Of a DNA stretch of 42,686 bases, positions 15,524 through 22,549 are shown piece by piece. The DNA is taken from positions 1-42,686 of the forward strand of contig NZ_JBNMJV010000025.1 of assembly GCF_050874005.1 (NCBI RefSeq), given 5' to 3'. Below the pieces are notes generated by a model. The model had not been told where the DNA came from. It searched no databases and worked only from the letters and a program-made list of their open reading frames with translations. Source of the stretch: Huintestinicola sp050874005 (lineage in GTDB: Bacteria > Bacillota > Clostridia > Oscillospirales > Ruminococcaceae). The translations under genes were made by a program, and so were the position numbers. How positions within the stretch are numbered: position 1 is the first letter of the stretch; each line of letters begins with the position of its first letter.

Positions 15524-16579
15524 TTATTCCTCGGGATACATCGTACAGCCGCCTATAGTCAGAGAAGCTATTTTCTCCGGGTCGGCAGGGAATGAAAGAT
15601 ATCCCCTGTAATTTAAGTAATCGTAAACAGGCGGTCCCGCAGATGTGCTGTTATAGTTTACTGTGGTCTTATTGCAGTTAAGACTGTAGCTCATAGAAAT
15701 TCCCGTTACATCTATCTTCTCGCCGTTTTTAAGGGTAACATACGCTTCGTTGTAAGGACGTAAATATCCCGTTCTGTAGACCTCGTTCACCCGGGCTGAG
15801 TCATAGGTGTCAATAACGATGCTGCAGGGGTAGACCTTAGCATTAAAGCCCTCCATATTCGTTCCCTTTGTTACAAGCTGAGCTCCTTCAACCTCGGGAA
15901 TATTTACGGTAAAGCTTGCGGAAAACAGGGGATCTTTATAAATAATGCTGTCCTTAATAAGCCCCTTGCTGTCGTCTGTCAGGTTCAGGCAGGTCATATC
16001 GAGGGTAATGTCGCCGCTCATTTTGTCTCCGCAGCTTACCGTATAAACGTAATACAGCGTGTCCTCGTCACCCTTTACATATTTTCCCATACAGCCGCCG
16101 GAGGGCTGACCGTTTTCCGAAAATTTCTTGAATAATTCAATAAGCTTTATATCGCAATGACCATATCCATCCTCGATATTTTCAAAATATTCCCCGCTCT
16201 CGGGCAAAGCCTCGGGAAAATCAAGTCTGAAAACCGAATAAACCGTATAGCTGTCGGTGGCACAGCCAACGGGAGTGACCTTCAGCCCGTCAATGTAGGT
16301 TTCCAGAGAATGTACCTCAAGCTCTCCCGTAAGATTTTCAAAAGGCGAGAAGTCCTTTTCCCCGCCGAATATTATGGAGAATATACCGCTGTTTGCGGCG
16401 TATACCGTAAAGCCCGTAAGCAGTAAAACAGCAGCGGCAATTACGGGCAATGTGCGGCGGAGCTTGCCCCTTGGGCGAACTTTTTTCGTCTGATTTTTTG
16501 CGGCATACATAATGTCATTTATGCACTCTTCATCAGCCTGAACCTTGTTCACAGCCCTTTTGTAGCTTTCTATATCCAT
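15524..16579 (-). CDS. DUF4179-type anti-sigma factor
   Basis: 351 residues. The cytoplasmic N-terminus (about 1-42, ending in basic RPRGKLRRT) would bind the sigma factor. One membrane helix follows (about 43-62, LPVIAAAVLLLTGFTVYAA), then a large extracytoplasmic domain rich in beta strands, typical of DUF4179 proteins paired with ECF sigma factors. Its ATG lies one base after the sigma stop codon (TAA-T-ATG), with the ribosome site inside the sigma gene, so output of the two is coupled. The signal is unknown. Confidence 0.85.
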   Translation of the reverse strand: MDIESYKRAVNKVQADEECINDIMYAAKNQTKKVRPRGKLRRTLPVIAAAVLLLTGFTVYAANSGIFSIIFGGEKDFSPFENLTGELEVHSLETYIDGLKVTPVGCATDSYTVYSVFRLDFPEALPESGEYFENIEDGYGHCDIKLIELFKKFSENGQPSGGCMGKYVKGDEDTLYYVYTVSCGDKMSGDITLDMTCLNLTDDSKGLIKDSIIYKDPLFSASFTVNIPEVEGAQLVTKGTNMEGFNAKVYPCSIVIDTYDSARVNEVYRTGYLRPYNEAYVTLKNGEKIDVTGISMSYSLNCNKTTVNYNSTSAGPPVYDYLNYRGYLSFPADPEKIASLTIGGCTMYPEE

Positions 16580-16580
16580 A

Positions 16581-17057
16581 TTATCCTTCCTTTCCCGTGA
16601 CGGATAAGCGAAGAAGCTCCCGTCCTCTTTGTAGTCGTGTGCGAATGGTGGACTCCTTTATCCCCGTGATCCCGGAAATTTCTCTCACCGAATATCCCTC
16701 ACAGTAAAAAAGATGAACCGGCGTCCGGTATTTCTCGGGCAGCTTCATAACTTCTGCAAGGGCGGACCTTTCCTCCTCGGGCAAATCAGCTGCCATATCC
16801 TCGGGAATTTCCATATCCGACCGCCTTGAAAACCAAAGGGAGCGGAGGCGGTTTCTGCAGATATTCGCCGTTACCGTAAGGAGCCACGCCCGCTCCTCCT
16901 TCTCGGAACCGAAGGAAATATCCGTGCAGTACAGCTTTAAGAAAACCTCCTGAGTACAGTCCTCAGCTTCCGCACGGCATTTCAGATACGAGCAGGCAAG
17001 CCTCAGAACGGAATTTATCTGCCGCCGCATTATAATTTCAAATTCCCCATCGGTCAT
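16581..17057 (-). CDS. ECF-type sigma-70 family factor
   Basis: 158 residues with only the two essential domains. Sigma-2 lies at about 10-75 (LRLACSYLKCRAEAEDCTQEVFLKLY). Sigma-4 lies at about 100-150 (LPEKYRTPVHLFYCEGYSVREISGITGIKESTIRTRLQRGRELL). It directs RNA polymerase to its own regulon and is held by the membrane protein encoded next. The ATG follows AAGGAG. No ECF-type autoregulatory promoter can be named with confidence in the upstream gap. Confidence 0.92.
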   Translation of the reverse strand: MTDGEFEIIMRRQINSVLRLACSYLKCRAEAEDCTQEVFLKLYCTDISFGSEKEERAWLLTVTANICRNRLRSLWFSRRSDMEIPEDMAADLPEEERSALAEVMKLPEKYRTPVHLFYCEGYSVREISGITGIKESTIRTRLQRGRELLRLSVTGKEG

Positions 17058-17319
17058 CTTGTTTTCTCCTTATCAGTTTGATTTGAATGCATTCTGTATA
17101 TATAACAGATTAAAAACGGAAAAAGTCTCAAAATCTGCATTGGCATATTCCATAAATCTCTTAAATGGTTTTACAGCAAAATGACGGTAAATGTTAATAA
17201 AATGTAAATTCGACAGAATGAGTGAAATTTTTTGCCCTTTTAAATCGTTTATATATCAGAAGCAAAAAACGGGCGGATAATAAAAAAGACAGCCCGAAAA
17301 AAGAACAGGAGGAAAGCTT
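17058..17319. other. A/T-rich divergent gap between sigma factor and response regulator
   Basis: 262 bases. The only clear element is the ribosome site AACAGGAGGAAAGC before 17320. Several TATA-like strings exist on both strands, but none pairs with a convincing -35 box. Confidence 0.4.
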
Positions 17320-18093
17320 ATGTCATTAAGTTCGATATACGCTGCAAAAAGAGAGATAACGGGCATACAAAGCCGCCCGAATGTTATTATAGCATATGGT
17401 GAGGATAAAAGGGAAGAGGCAATGAGTCTTTCGGATATGCTTTCGAGAGAGGAGATAAACGTTATCTCCCATAGATCGGGTGACATTTTCGACAGCACAG
17501 GTATTTCGGGAGATGTGCATATGATGGTCATACGTGACGGGGGACTTGTGTCACCACAGTTCGGGCTTATCGAGGAACTGCGCAGAACATCGGATATCCC
17601 CGTTCTCACCGTTTCAGACGGCTGTGACGAGATATACCGCACAATGGCGCTTGCCAAGGGAGCGGACATTTGTATGAATGCAGACGAGTTCGGAAAATTC
17701 GAGTTTAAAGCAAGAGTGGTCTCTCTTCTCAGAAGATATATCGGCGCTCAGAACAGAGTGAGCGGCATAATCTCCGCCGACGGCGAGACTCTTATAAACG
17801 GCAGCATCAGTATAGACCGCCGCCGCAGAGAGGTTTTCAGAGAGGGAGATCTTATCCGAATGACCGCCATTGAATACGGCATAGTGGAGTATCTTATGGA
17901 AAACTGCGGAGCAGTCTGCACCGTTGACGATATTTACCGCAGGGTGTGGAACGAAACTCCCTACTGCGTAAGAAAGACCGTAGTTGAGCATATCCGCCGC
18001 ATAAGAAGCAAGATAGAGCCCGATCCTCACAATCCCAGCTACATAAAAGTAGTTTTCGGCGTTGGCTACAAGATGGAAAGAGCGGTAAGCTAA
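17320..18093 (+). CDS. OmpR-family regulator with degenerate receiver
   Basis: 257 residues. The C-terminal winged helix (about 155-255: MTAIEYGIVEYLMEN, RKTVVEHIRRIRSKIEP, VVFGVGYKME) is a standard OmpR/PhoB DNA-binding domain. The N-terminal 130 residues follow a receiver layout, but strand 1 reads NVIIAYGEDK instead of 'ILVVDDD' and the strand 5 lysine position reads CMNADEF. One aspartate (MVIRDGG) sits at the phospho-acceptor position. No histidine kinase is adjacent. It probably works without classical phosphorylation, as atypical response regulators do. The next gene is 49 bases downstream in the same direction. Confidence 0.85.
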   Translation: MSLSSIYAAKREITGIQSRPNVIIAYGEDKREEAMSLSDMLSREEINVISHRSGDIFDSTGISGDVHMMVIRDGGLVSPQFGLIEELRRTSDIPVLTVSDGCDEIYRTMALAKGADICMNADEFGKFEFKARVVSLLRRYIGAQNRVSGIISADGETLINGSISIDRRRREVFREGDLIRMTAIEYGIVEYLMENCGAVCTVDDIYRRVWNETPYCVRKTVVEHIRRIRSKIEPDPHNPSYIKVVFGVGYKMERAVS

Positions 18094-18142
18094 TAGAGGC
18101 AAGATTTTTCAGAAGCAAGAGGCAAGAATTTGGAGGACTGCA

Positions 18143-18829
18143 ATGAAAAGTATCATTGGGAGAACAGCTGCATTGATCTCTGCCGCTGCAGTTATTGCAA
18201 TGTGTCCGTTATCAGCCGAAGCGGCTACATTAGAAACCGAGAACGGTATCAGGTACATTCGGTATGATAGCGGCGAAACAAAAGCATATACAGGCTGGAC
18301 AACAAGATCGGGAAAACGTTATTACTACAAAAACGGCGTTATGAAGAAAAACTGTTGGCTTACAGAAAACGGCTAGAAAAAGTATTTTCTGAGTGCAGAC
18401 GGGGCAGCAGCTGTGGGAAAGGTAACTGTTTCGGGTGTTGAATACGAGTTTGATGAAAAAGGCAGGCTTATCCCCGATGAATGGGGTATCACACTCACTG
18501 CAAAAGACGTTACACCTACGGGAATGACATTGGAGCTGCTTTGGGACGGTACCGAGACAACGGGAAGCCTTGAATTCGGCGCAGCATATACGCTTGAACA
18601 GTATCGGAACGGCAAATGGGAAACGCTCCCGTATCTCCGTGATGATATAGCGTTTATAGCCATATCCTATGAATTAACGGAAAATGAGTCCTTTGCTCTG
18701 ACCCAAAACTGGGAGGAGCTTTACGGCGTGCTTGAAGTCGGAAAATACAGATTATGTACCTCTGTTAGGGACTTCCGAAAGCCTGCCGATTATGATGAAA
18801 AGCTGTATTATGCATACTTTACAATTTAA
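18143..18829 (+). pseudogene. Secreted wall-binding / Ig-like protein interrupted by an in-frame TAG
   Basis: One reading frame of 229 codons with a single amber codon at 18374-18376. Before it lies a signal peptide (MKSIIGRTAALISAAAVIAM...AEAA) and a choline-binding-like repeat (YTGWTTRSGKRYYYKNG, KKNCWLTENG). After the TAG the same frame continues the repeat (KKYFLSADGAAAVGK) and then a bacterial Ig-like domain (WGITLTAKDVTPTGMTLELL ... GKYRLCTSVRDF, DEKLYYAYFTI). The repeat runs straight across the stop, so the codon is best read as a sense codon lost by point change. Readthrough cannot be excluded, and a GTG at 18413 could restart translation without a signal peptide. RBS TTGGAGGA precedes the ATG. 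Confidence 0.75.
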
Positions 18830-18836
18830 ATCAATA

Positions 18837-18880
18837 AAATACGGGACAGACAAACAACGGTCTGTCCCGTATTTCAATAT
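18837..18880. terminator. Terminator after the interrupted wall protein
   Basis: Perfect 15-bp stem: AAATACGGGACAGAC (18837-18851) with GTCTGTCCCGTATTT (18860-18874), loop of 8. Confidence 0.9.
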
Positions 18881-19087
18881 GGGTGACAAAACCTTGCCTG
18901 ATAAGCGTGTGTAAAGGCACTATACTTTACAAACCTGACATAAAATAGTATACACAGCGGTTTTTTTCATTTTTGATTTGAAATATGATAAAATGTGTTT
19001 TCAAAAAACAAAAATGTAATGTGAACTCAAATGTAAATTACCGTAAAATAAAAGAAAATGTCAAATGTAAAATAAATATTAAGAACA
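18881..19087. other. A/T-rich gap with no gene
   Basis: Between the terminator and the tautomerase promoter I find no ORF with a ribosome site and no stable hairpin; the sequence is strongly A-rich on the plus strand. Confidence 0.5.
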
Positions 19088-19116
19088 TTGAAAATGATAT
19101 CATTCTGTGGTATAAT
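19088..19116 (+). promoter_or_regulatory. Promoter of the tautomerase gene
   Basis: TTGAAA (19088-19093), 17-base spacer, TATAAT (19111-19116). Confidence 0.75.
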
Positions 19117-19168
19117 CAATATAAAAAATCAAAACATCGGTTAAAAAAATCATAGGGAGGAATAATTT

Positions 19169-19510
19169 ATGCCATTTATAAACATCAAAACAAACGTTGA
19201 AGTCACCGCAGAAAAAGCCGACAGCATCAAATCCGCTCTGGGACTTGCCATAACCGCTATTCCGGGAAAATCAGAGGGCTGGCTTATGGTGGGCATAGAG
19301 GACAAATATAAGCTATATTTCAAAGGCACCGAAGAACCTGCCGCAATGGTGGAAGTGAGCATATACGGCAATGCCTCCTCAAACGCTCTGGGCGTGCTTA
19401 CAAGCAATATCACAGGCATACTTCTCGACAATCTGGGCATATCCACCGACAGAGTATATGTAAGCTATATGTCAACTCCCGACTGGGGCTGGAACGGCAG
19501 CAATTTCTGA
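19169..19510 (+). CDS. MIF-like tautomerase
   Basis: 113 residues, the length of mammalian macrophage migration inhibitory factor. MPFINIKTNV gives the N-terminal catalytic proline after Met removal. PGKSEGW keeps the lysine that corresponds to MIF Lys32. STDRVYVSY and DWGWNGSNF match the MIF C-terminal segments (SPDRVYINY, VGWNNSTF). The MIF CxxC oxidoreductase motif is absent (PAAMVEV there). It probably tautomerises phenylpyruvate-like keto acids as a cytoplasmic trimer; no signal peptide is present. RBS AGGGAGGA precedes the ATG. Confidence 0.88.
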   Translation: MPFINIKTNVEVTAEKADSIKSALGLAITAIPGKSEGWLMVGIEDKYKLYFKGTEEPAAMVEVSIYGNASSNALGVLTSNITGILLDNLGISTDRVYVSYMSTPDWGWNGSNF

Positions 19511-19538
19511 GACGACGCTGTGACAGGGAGGCAGTACT

Positions 19539-19769
19539 ATGTGCAGATTGTTTGAATATGCCGACAGGTATGTAAAAGAAAGCGACTGGAAAGACCTTGC
19601 CCTGCTGAAATTATGTCTCTGTGCAATAGGCGTTCTTATCGGGATAAGCGTTGCTCCGAAGCATAAGAAAAAGGTAATGGCGGCGGCAGCCGTTGTGTTT
19701 GGCTTTACATACGTGCCGCAGATGACAAAATTTGTTAAGATCATTATTGATGAAAACAAAAAGAACTAA
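19539..19769 (+). CDS. Small membrane protein of unknown function
   Basis: 76 residues. A conserved-looking N-terminus (ADRYVKESDWKDLALLKLCL) leads into two hydrophobic segments (LCAIGVLIGISVA and MAAAAVVFGFTYV) separated by a basic turn (PKHKKK), with a basic C-terminus. I recall similar short proteins in clostridia annotated loosely as 'permease of phosphate ABC transporter', without functional evidence. RBS AGGGAGG is 10 bases upstream. It follows the tautomerase by 28 bases and shares its promoter and terminator. Confidence 0.75.
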   Translation: MCRLFEYADRYVKESDWKDLALLKLCLCAIGVLIGISVAPKHKKKVMAAAAVVFGFTYVPQMTKFVKIIIDENKKN

Positions 19770-19780
19770 GCAATAAACAA

Positions 19781-19820
19781 ACAGCGCCGCCGGAATGAAA
19801 ACCCGGCGGCGCTGTGAATT
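19781..19820. terminator. Convergent terminator
   Basis: ACAGCGCCGCCGG (19781-19793) pairs perfectly with CCGGCGGCGCTGT (19803-19815); loop of 9. Confidence 0.85.
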
Positions 19821-19845
19821 TGCGTGTAAATAACACTACCTGAAA

Positions 19846-21240
19846 TTACTCGGCGTTGTTATAAACGTTTATTTCCTCGTCAACGATAGGATAATACTCC
19901 TCACGAGCCTGTACCCAGCTCTCGAACTGCTCGTTGGCAATGCCCTCGTAAAGAACGCTCATTACCTCGTCGGACATAAGAGTGCTGAGACCGTAGCCGT
20001 AATCGTATGCCTGGGTGAACTTATCGGAATCGTAGAAATCCATAGCGATATCATACATTTCGGAAGTCCAGCCGGGGTTGTTAGCAAGGTACTTTTCCTT
20101 GGTGGCTTCAACATACTTCTCGTCATAGTTAACAGTCCTGTTGCAGTCGAGCCAAGCCTTAACGCAGTCGCCGTTCTCGGAGCCCTTGACCCACATATAT
20201 GCGAATACCTTGTTTGAAACGTAATATTTATCGGAATCGGGATCCTTGGGGAAAGGAACTATCTGTACCTCATCGTCGGGAACGGAGAGGGCAGCTGCAT
20301 TGTATGCCCAGGTACCCATTGAGTAGAACAGCAGGCTGTCGTCCACAAATGCAGACTCGCCGCCTATCCAGCCACGCTTGATAAGGTTGTTTTTAAAGAT
20401 GTCCTCAAGAACGCCCTGAGCCTTTTCTATCTTGCCGCTTCTCAGATTGTTTCCGAACTTTGTGCCGTCATATGTGACCATAGTTTCGCCTGCGGTGTAA
20501 ACGAATGCGTTTGCCCACCAGCCGCCGATACCAAATCTTTCGGTGCCGTCGCTGCTGCCGTTTTCAACAAAGGTCTTCATCATATCGGTGAATGCGTTCC
20601 AGTCCCATTCGCCGTTTAAGTACATCTCATAGGGATCCTCAAAGCCCTCGTTCTGAATGGTGGATTTTTTGTACATAAGCACCTGTGTATCGTTGAAGCT
20701 GTAGCCCAGAGGAGCTATGTAATGCTCGCCCTTCCAGATAAAGCTGTCGGCGGTGTCCTTCACATCTGCCCACTTGGGATCCTCCCAGTTAACGAGAGAG
20801 TCGATTGGCTGATACTGACCCTTTGCGATATCGCAGGGGAAGGATCTCCACTCGTATGCGAAAATGTCGGGAGATGTGCCGCCCATAATGTTGGTGGCAA
20901 GATCCTCAAAGCGCTTGTCGCTGGTGGTGGGTATATATTCTATCTTTGCGCCGTAGGTGTCCTCAAAAAGGGCAAGCTCGGGGCTTCTTTCGGGGGAGTC
21001 GTTGGTGGGGTTAAGGTCATATATTCCAAGCCACTTGAGAGACTTTCCGTTTATGTCCACATCGAGAGTCTCGTCAAGAGCCTCAACCTCAACGTTGTCG
21101 CCTGTCCACTCGGTAGCTGCGGTGGTGGTCACATCGGCTGTGGTGGTCTCTGTCGTACCCTCAGAGCCGCCTCCGCAAGCGGTGAGAGAAGCTGTAAGAG
21201 CAAGCGCCATTGTTCCTGCTATAATTTTCTTGTAATTCAT
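19846..21240 (-). CDS. Extracellular solute-binding lipoprotein of a sugar ABC importer
   Basis: 464 residues from the ATG at 21240, chosen because GGAGGAAA lies upstream and the signal peptide starts there; an in-frame start 15 codons earlier spoils the signal. MNYKKIIAGTMALALTASLTAC gives a lipobox with Cys22, then a Thr-rich linker. The mature domain has family 1 sugar-binding features (FEDTYGAKIEYIPTTSDKRFEDLATNIMGGTSPDIFAYEW). No permease or ATPase genes adjoin it: the next gene downstream is convergent and the upstream neighbour is divergent. It may work with an ATPase such as the MsmK-like protein of this window and with permeases elsewhere. Confidence 0.9.
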   Translation of the reverse strand: MNYKKIIAGTMALALTASLTACGGGSEGTTETTTADVTTTAATEWTGDNVEVEALDETLDVDINGKSLKWLGIYDLNPTNDSPERSPELALFEDTYGAKIEYIPTTSDKRFEDLATNIMGGTSPDIFAYEWRSFPCDIAKGQYQPIDSLVNWEDPKWADVKDTADSFIWKGEHYIAPLGYSFNDTQVLMYKKSTIQNEGFEDPYEMYLNGEWDWNAFTDMMKTFVENGSSDGTERFGIGGWWANAFVYTAGETMVTYDGTKFGNNLRSGKIEKAQGVLEDIFKNNLIKRGWIGGESAFVDDSLLFYSMGTWAYNAAALSVPDDEVQIVPFPKDPDSDKYYVSNKVFAYMWVKGSENGDCVKAWLDCNRTVNYDEKYVEATKEKYLANNPGWTSEMYDIAMDFYDSDKFTQAYDYGYGLSTLMSDEVMSVLYEGIANEQFESWVQAREEYYPIVDEEINVYNNAE

Positions 21241-21270
21241 ACTAATTTCCTCCTTATTTTTACAAGTGTA

Positions 21271-21284
21271 TGTAATCGTTTGCA
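21271..21284. promoter_or_regulatory. cre / LacI-family operator in the solute-binding protein leader
   Basis: TGTAATCGTTTGCA fits the catabolite-responsive element pattern TGWAANCGNTNWCA with one mismatch. It lies about 35-50 bases into the expected transcript, where a bound CcpA or LacI-type repressor would act as a roadblock. Confidence 0.6.
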
Positions 21285-21318
21285 CTCAAAGCAGTTTATC
21301 TGCTGTTTAATTTACTTT

Positions 21319-21347
21319 ATAATAGCATAGTATTCAAAAAAAGTCAA
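21319..21347 (-). promoter_or_regulatory. Promoter of the solute-binding protein gene
   Basis: On the minus strand, TTGACT (21347-21342), 17-base spacer, TATTAT (21324-21319). Confidence 0.7.
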
Positions 21348-21483
21348 CAGCCAAGAGAATTTTTTGGAGATTTGCACAATTATTATGTTCGAGTTTGCAT
21401 ATATAGGAAAATGCCTGTATCCCGATTTTCATTGTGCCGATCGTAGGCCGCTCAAAGACTAACTATGAATAAATGAACATTGC

Positions 21484-21511
21484 TTGACAATATAAAAAAT
21501 TATGTTAATAT
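21484..21511 (+). promoter_or_regulatory. Probable promoter of the membrane protein gene
   Basis: TTGACA (21484-21489), 16-base spacer, TAATAT (21506-21511). Confidence 0.5.
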
Positions 21512-21546
21512 ATATGTAACAATTATATGAGACAGGGGGAACGGGT

Positions 21547-22050
21547 ATGGGGAAATACACAAATGAAGAGGACAGATGTCAGATAACAGGTCTTATTGTC
21601 AGGACAGTTCTTGGGATAGCCGTCACATTCGGGCTTCTCTGCTGGTATTCGGGGGGACTGCCTCTGGGTGTGGAGAAATTTTTCGCACCCGAAAATCTTT
21701 TGAAAAATATATTACCTGCCGTTATCTTCGTGGCGGTGATATTTGTCATTACCCGAAAATACTTTTCCTCTGTTGATATGTGGAAGATACTCCTGCTGAA
21801 TTTCTGCCTCGGGAACGGTCTGCCCTGGCTTGATCCTTTGCTTGTTTTTCTGTTTTCCATAATGAGCGGCGGTTTTCTGACGCTTTTATCCCTGGACCTT
21901 CTTATTGTAACAGCCGCCAATCTGACACTTTATCTGCAATGCGGCAGGACGGACAATGCAGAGCGCTCACTTCCTGCATCCATAGGTGTGTATCTTCTTT
22001 CATATCTATGCTTATTTGTTCCGATAGGTTTTTATGGGGCATTTTTTTGA
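21547..22050 (+). CDS. Integral membrane protein of unknown function
   Basis: 167 residues with five likely membrane segments (about 15-35, 55-75, 80-100, 102-125 and 145-165) and short loops. The cytoplasmic-looking start MGKYTNEEDRCQ is polar. I recognise no family, although the size and layout resemble small CPBP-like or DUF membrane proteins; the Glu/Arg motifs of CPBP proteases are missing. RBS AGGGGGA precedes the ATG. No terminator is obvious before the toxin-antitoxin promoter about 30 bases downstream. Confidence 0.65.
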   Translation: MGKYTNEEDRCQITGLIVRTVLGIAVTFGLLCWYSGGLPLGVEKFFAPENLLKNILPAVIFVAVIFVITRKYFSSVDMWKILLLNFCLGNGLPWLDPLLVFLFSIMSGGFLTLLSLDLLIVTAANLTLYLQCGRTDNAERSLPASIGVYLLSYLCLFVPIGFYGAFF

Positions 22051-22081
22051 TGTGAGAATGTTTTTGTAACCGAATTGTAAT

Positions 22082-22110
22082 TTGACAATCGCAGGCGGAA
22101 AATGTATAAT
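22082..22110 (+). promoter_or_regulatory. Consensus promoter of the candidate toxin mRNA
   Basis: TTGACA (22082-22087), exactly 17 bases, TATAAT (22105-22110): a full consensus match. The RNA would start near 22117 with a small 5' hairpin, GGTAC-ATA-GTACC (22117-22129). Confidence 0.85.
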
Positions 22111-22182
22111 TAAATCGGTACATAGTACCAAAACTGAAGCAGCCATAAGAGTTAAAAACTCTGACGGTAGGCGGTGATGTCT

Positions 22183-22217
22183 CCTCTTTCCCTCGCAAAA
22201 TCCTCTCGGGAGGGAGG
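22183..22217 (+). promoter_or_regulatory. Helix that hides the toxin ribosome site
   Basis: CCTCTTTCCC (22183-22192) can pair over 10 consecutive positions, two of them G-U, with GGGAGGGAGG (22208-22217). The second arm is the Shine-Dalgarno sequence of the small ORF at 22230. Translation would need refolding or processing of the leader. Confidence 0.65.
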
Positions 22218-22229
22218 TGTAAAATTCGT

Positions 22230-22328
22230 ATGACGATAATCGAAGTATGTGCGTTGTCAGCGCTTGCCGTTGACATAATTCGCCTTATCATAGATATTCT
22301 GAAATATCGAAATGACAAAAAAGACTGA
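22230..22328 (+). CDS. Candidate type I toxin peptide
   Basis: 32 codons: MTIIEVCALSALAVDIIRLI then IDILKYRNDKKD. It is a single hydrophobic or amphipathic helix with a charged C-terminal tail, the usual form of membrane-acting type I toxins (TxpA/BsrG, Fst and 'holin-like' peptides). GGGAGGTG lies 12 bases before the ATG and is occluded by an upstream helix. A consensus promoter gives a leader of about 113 nt. An antisense RNA gene converges on the last three codons and the 3' UTR. The peptide itself is too short to place in a named family, so toxicity is inferred from locus design. Confidence 0.65.
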   Translation: MTIIEVCALSALAVDIIRLIIDILKYRNDKKD

Positions 22329-22421
22329 CCGCCCAAGTTGCACCTTGAACGGTCAGTTACTAACATCTTGTTAGTGACATAAGCCAATTGGGGAGCACAC
22401 CGTCTACACGGTTGCTTCTTT
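22317..22421 (-). ncRNA. Candidate antisense antitoxin RNA
   Basis: The minus strand carries a consensus promoter, TTGACA (22456-22451), 17 bases, TATACT (22433-22428), predicting a start near 22421. The RNA, about 105 nt, contains the complements of two hairpins: TACTAAC/GTTAGTGA (about 22358-22376) and a terminator. In the terminator ACTGACCG (22357-22350) pairs with CGGTCAGT (22331-22324), followed by CTTTTTT (22323-22317). It is fully complementary to the 3' part of the toxin mRNA, including its stop codon. No ORF with a ribosome site is found in it. Confidence 0.7.
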
Positions 22422-22428
22422 ATTTTTA
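22396..22428 (+). terminator. Terminator of the toxin mRNA
   Basis: GCACACCGT pairs with ACGGTTGC imperfectly around CTAC (core ACCGT/ACGGT), followed by TTCTTTATTTTTA. It overlaps the start and -10 region of the antisense gene. Confidence 0.55.
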
Positions 22429-22456
22429 GTATATCATAGTTTTTTATTATTGTCAA
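22428..22456 (-). promoter_or_regulatory. Promoter of the antisense RNA
   Basis: TTGACA (22456-22451), 17-base spacer, TATACT (22433-22428), reading leftward. Confidence 0.8.
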
Positions 22457-22549
22457 GAAAAAATTTGAGTAAAACGACCGCCGCCACATTTAAAATAATG
22501 AGGCGGCGTTGTTTTTTATATTGCCTTGCTTATCCATATATGCCGCCCA

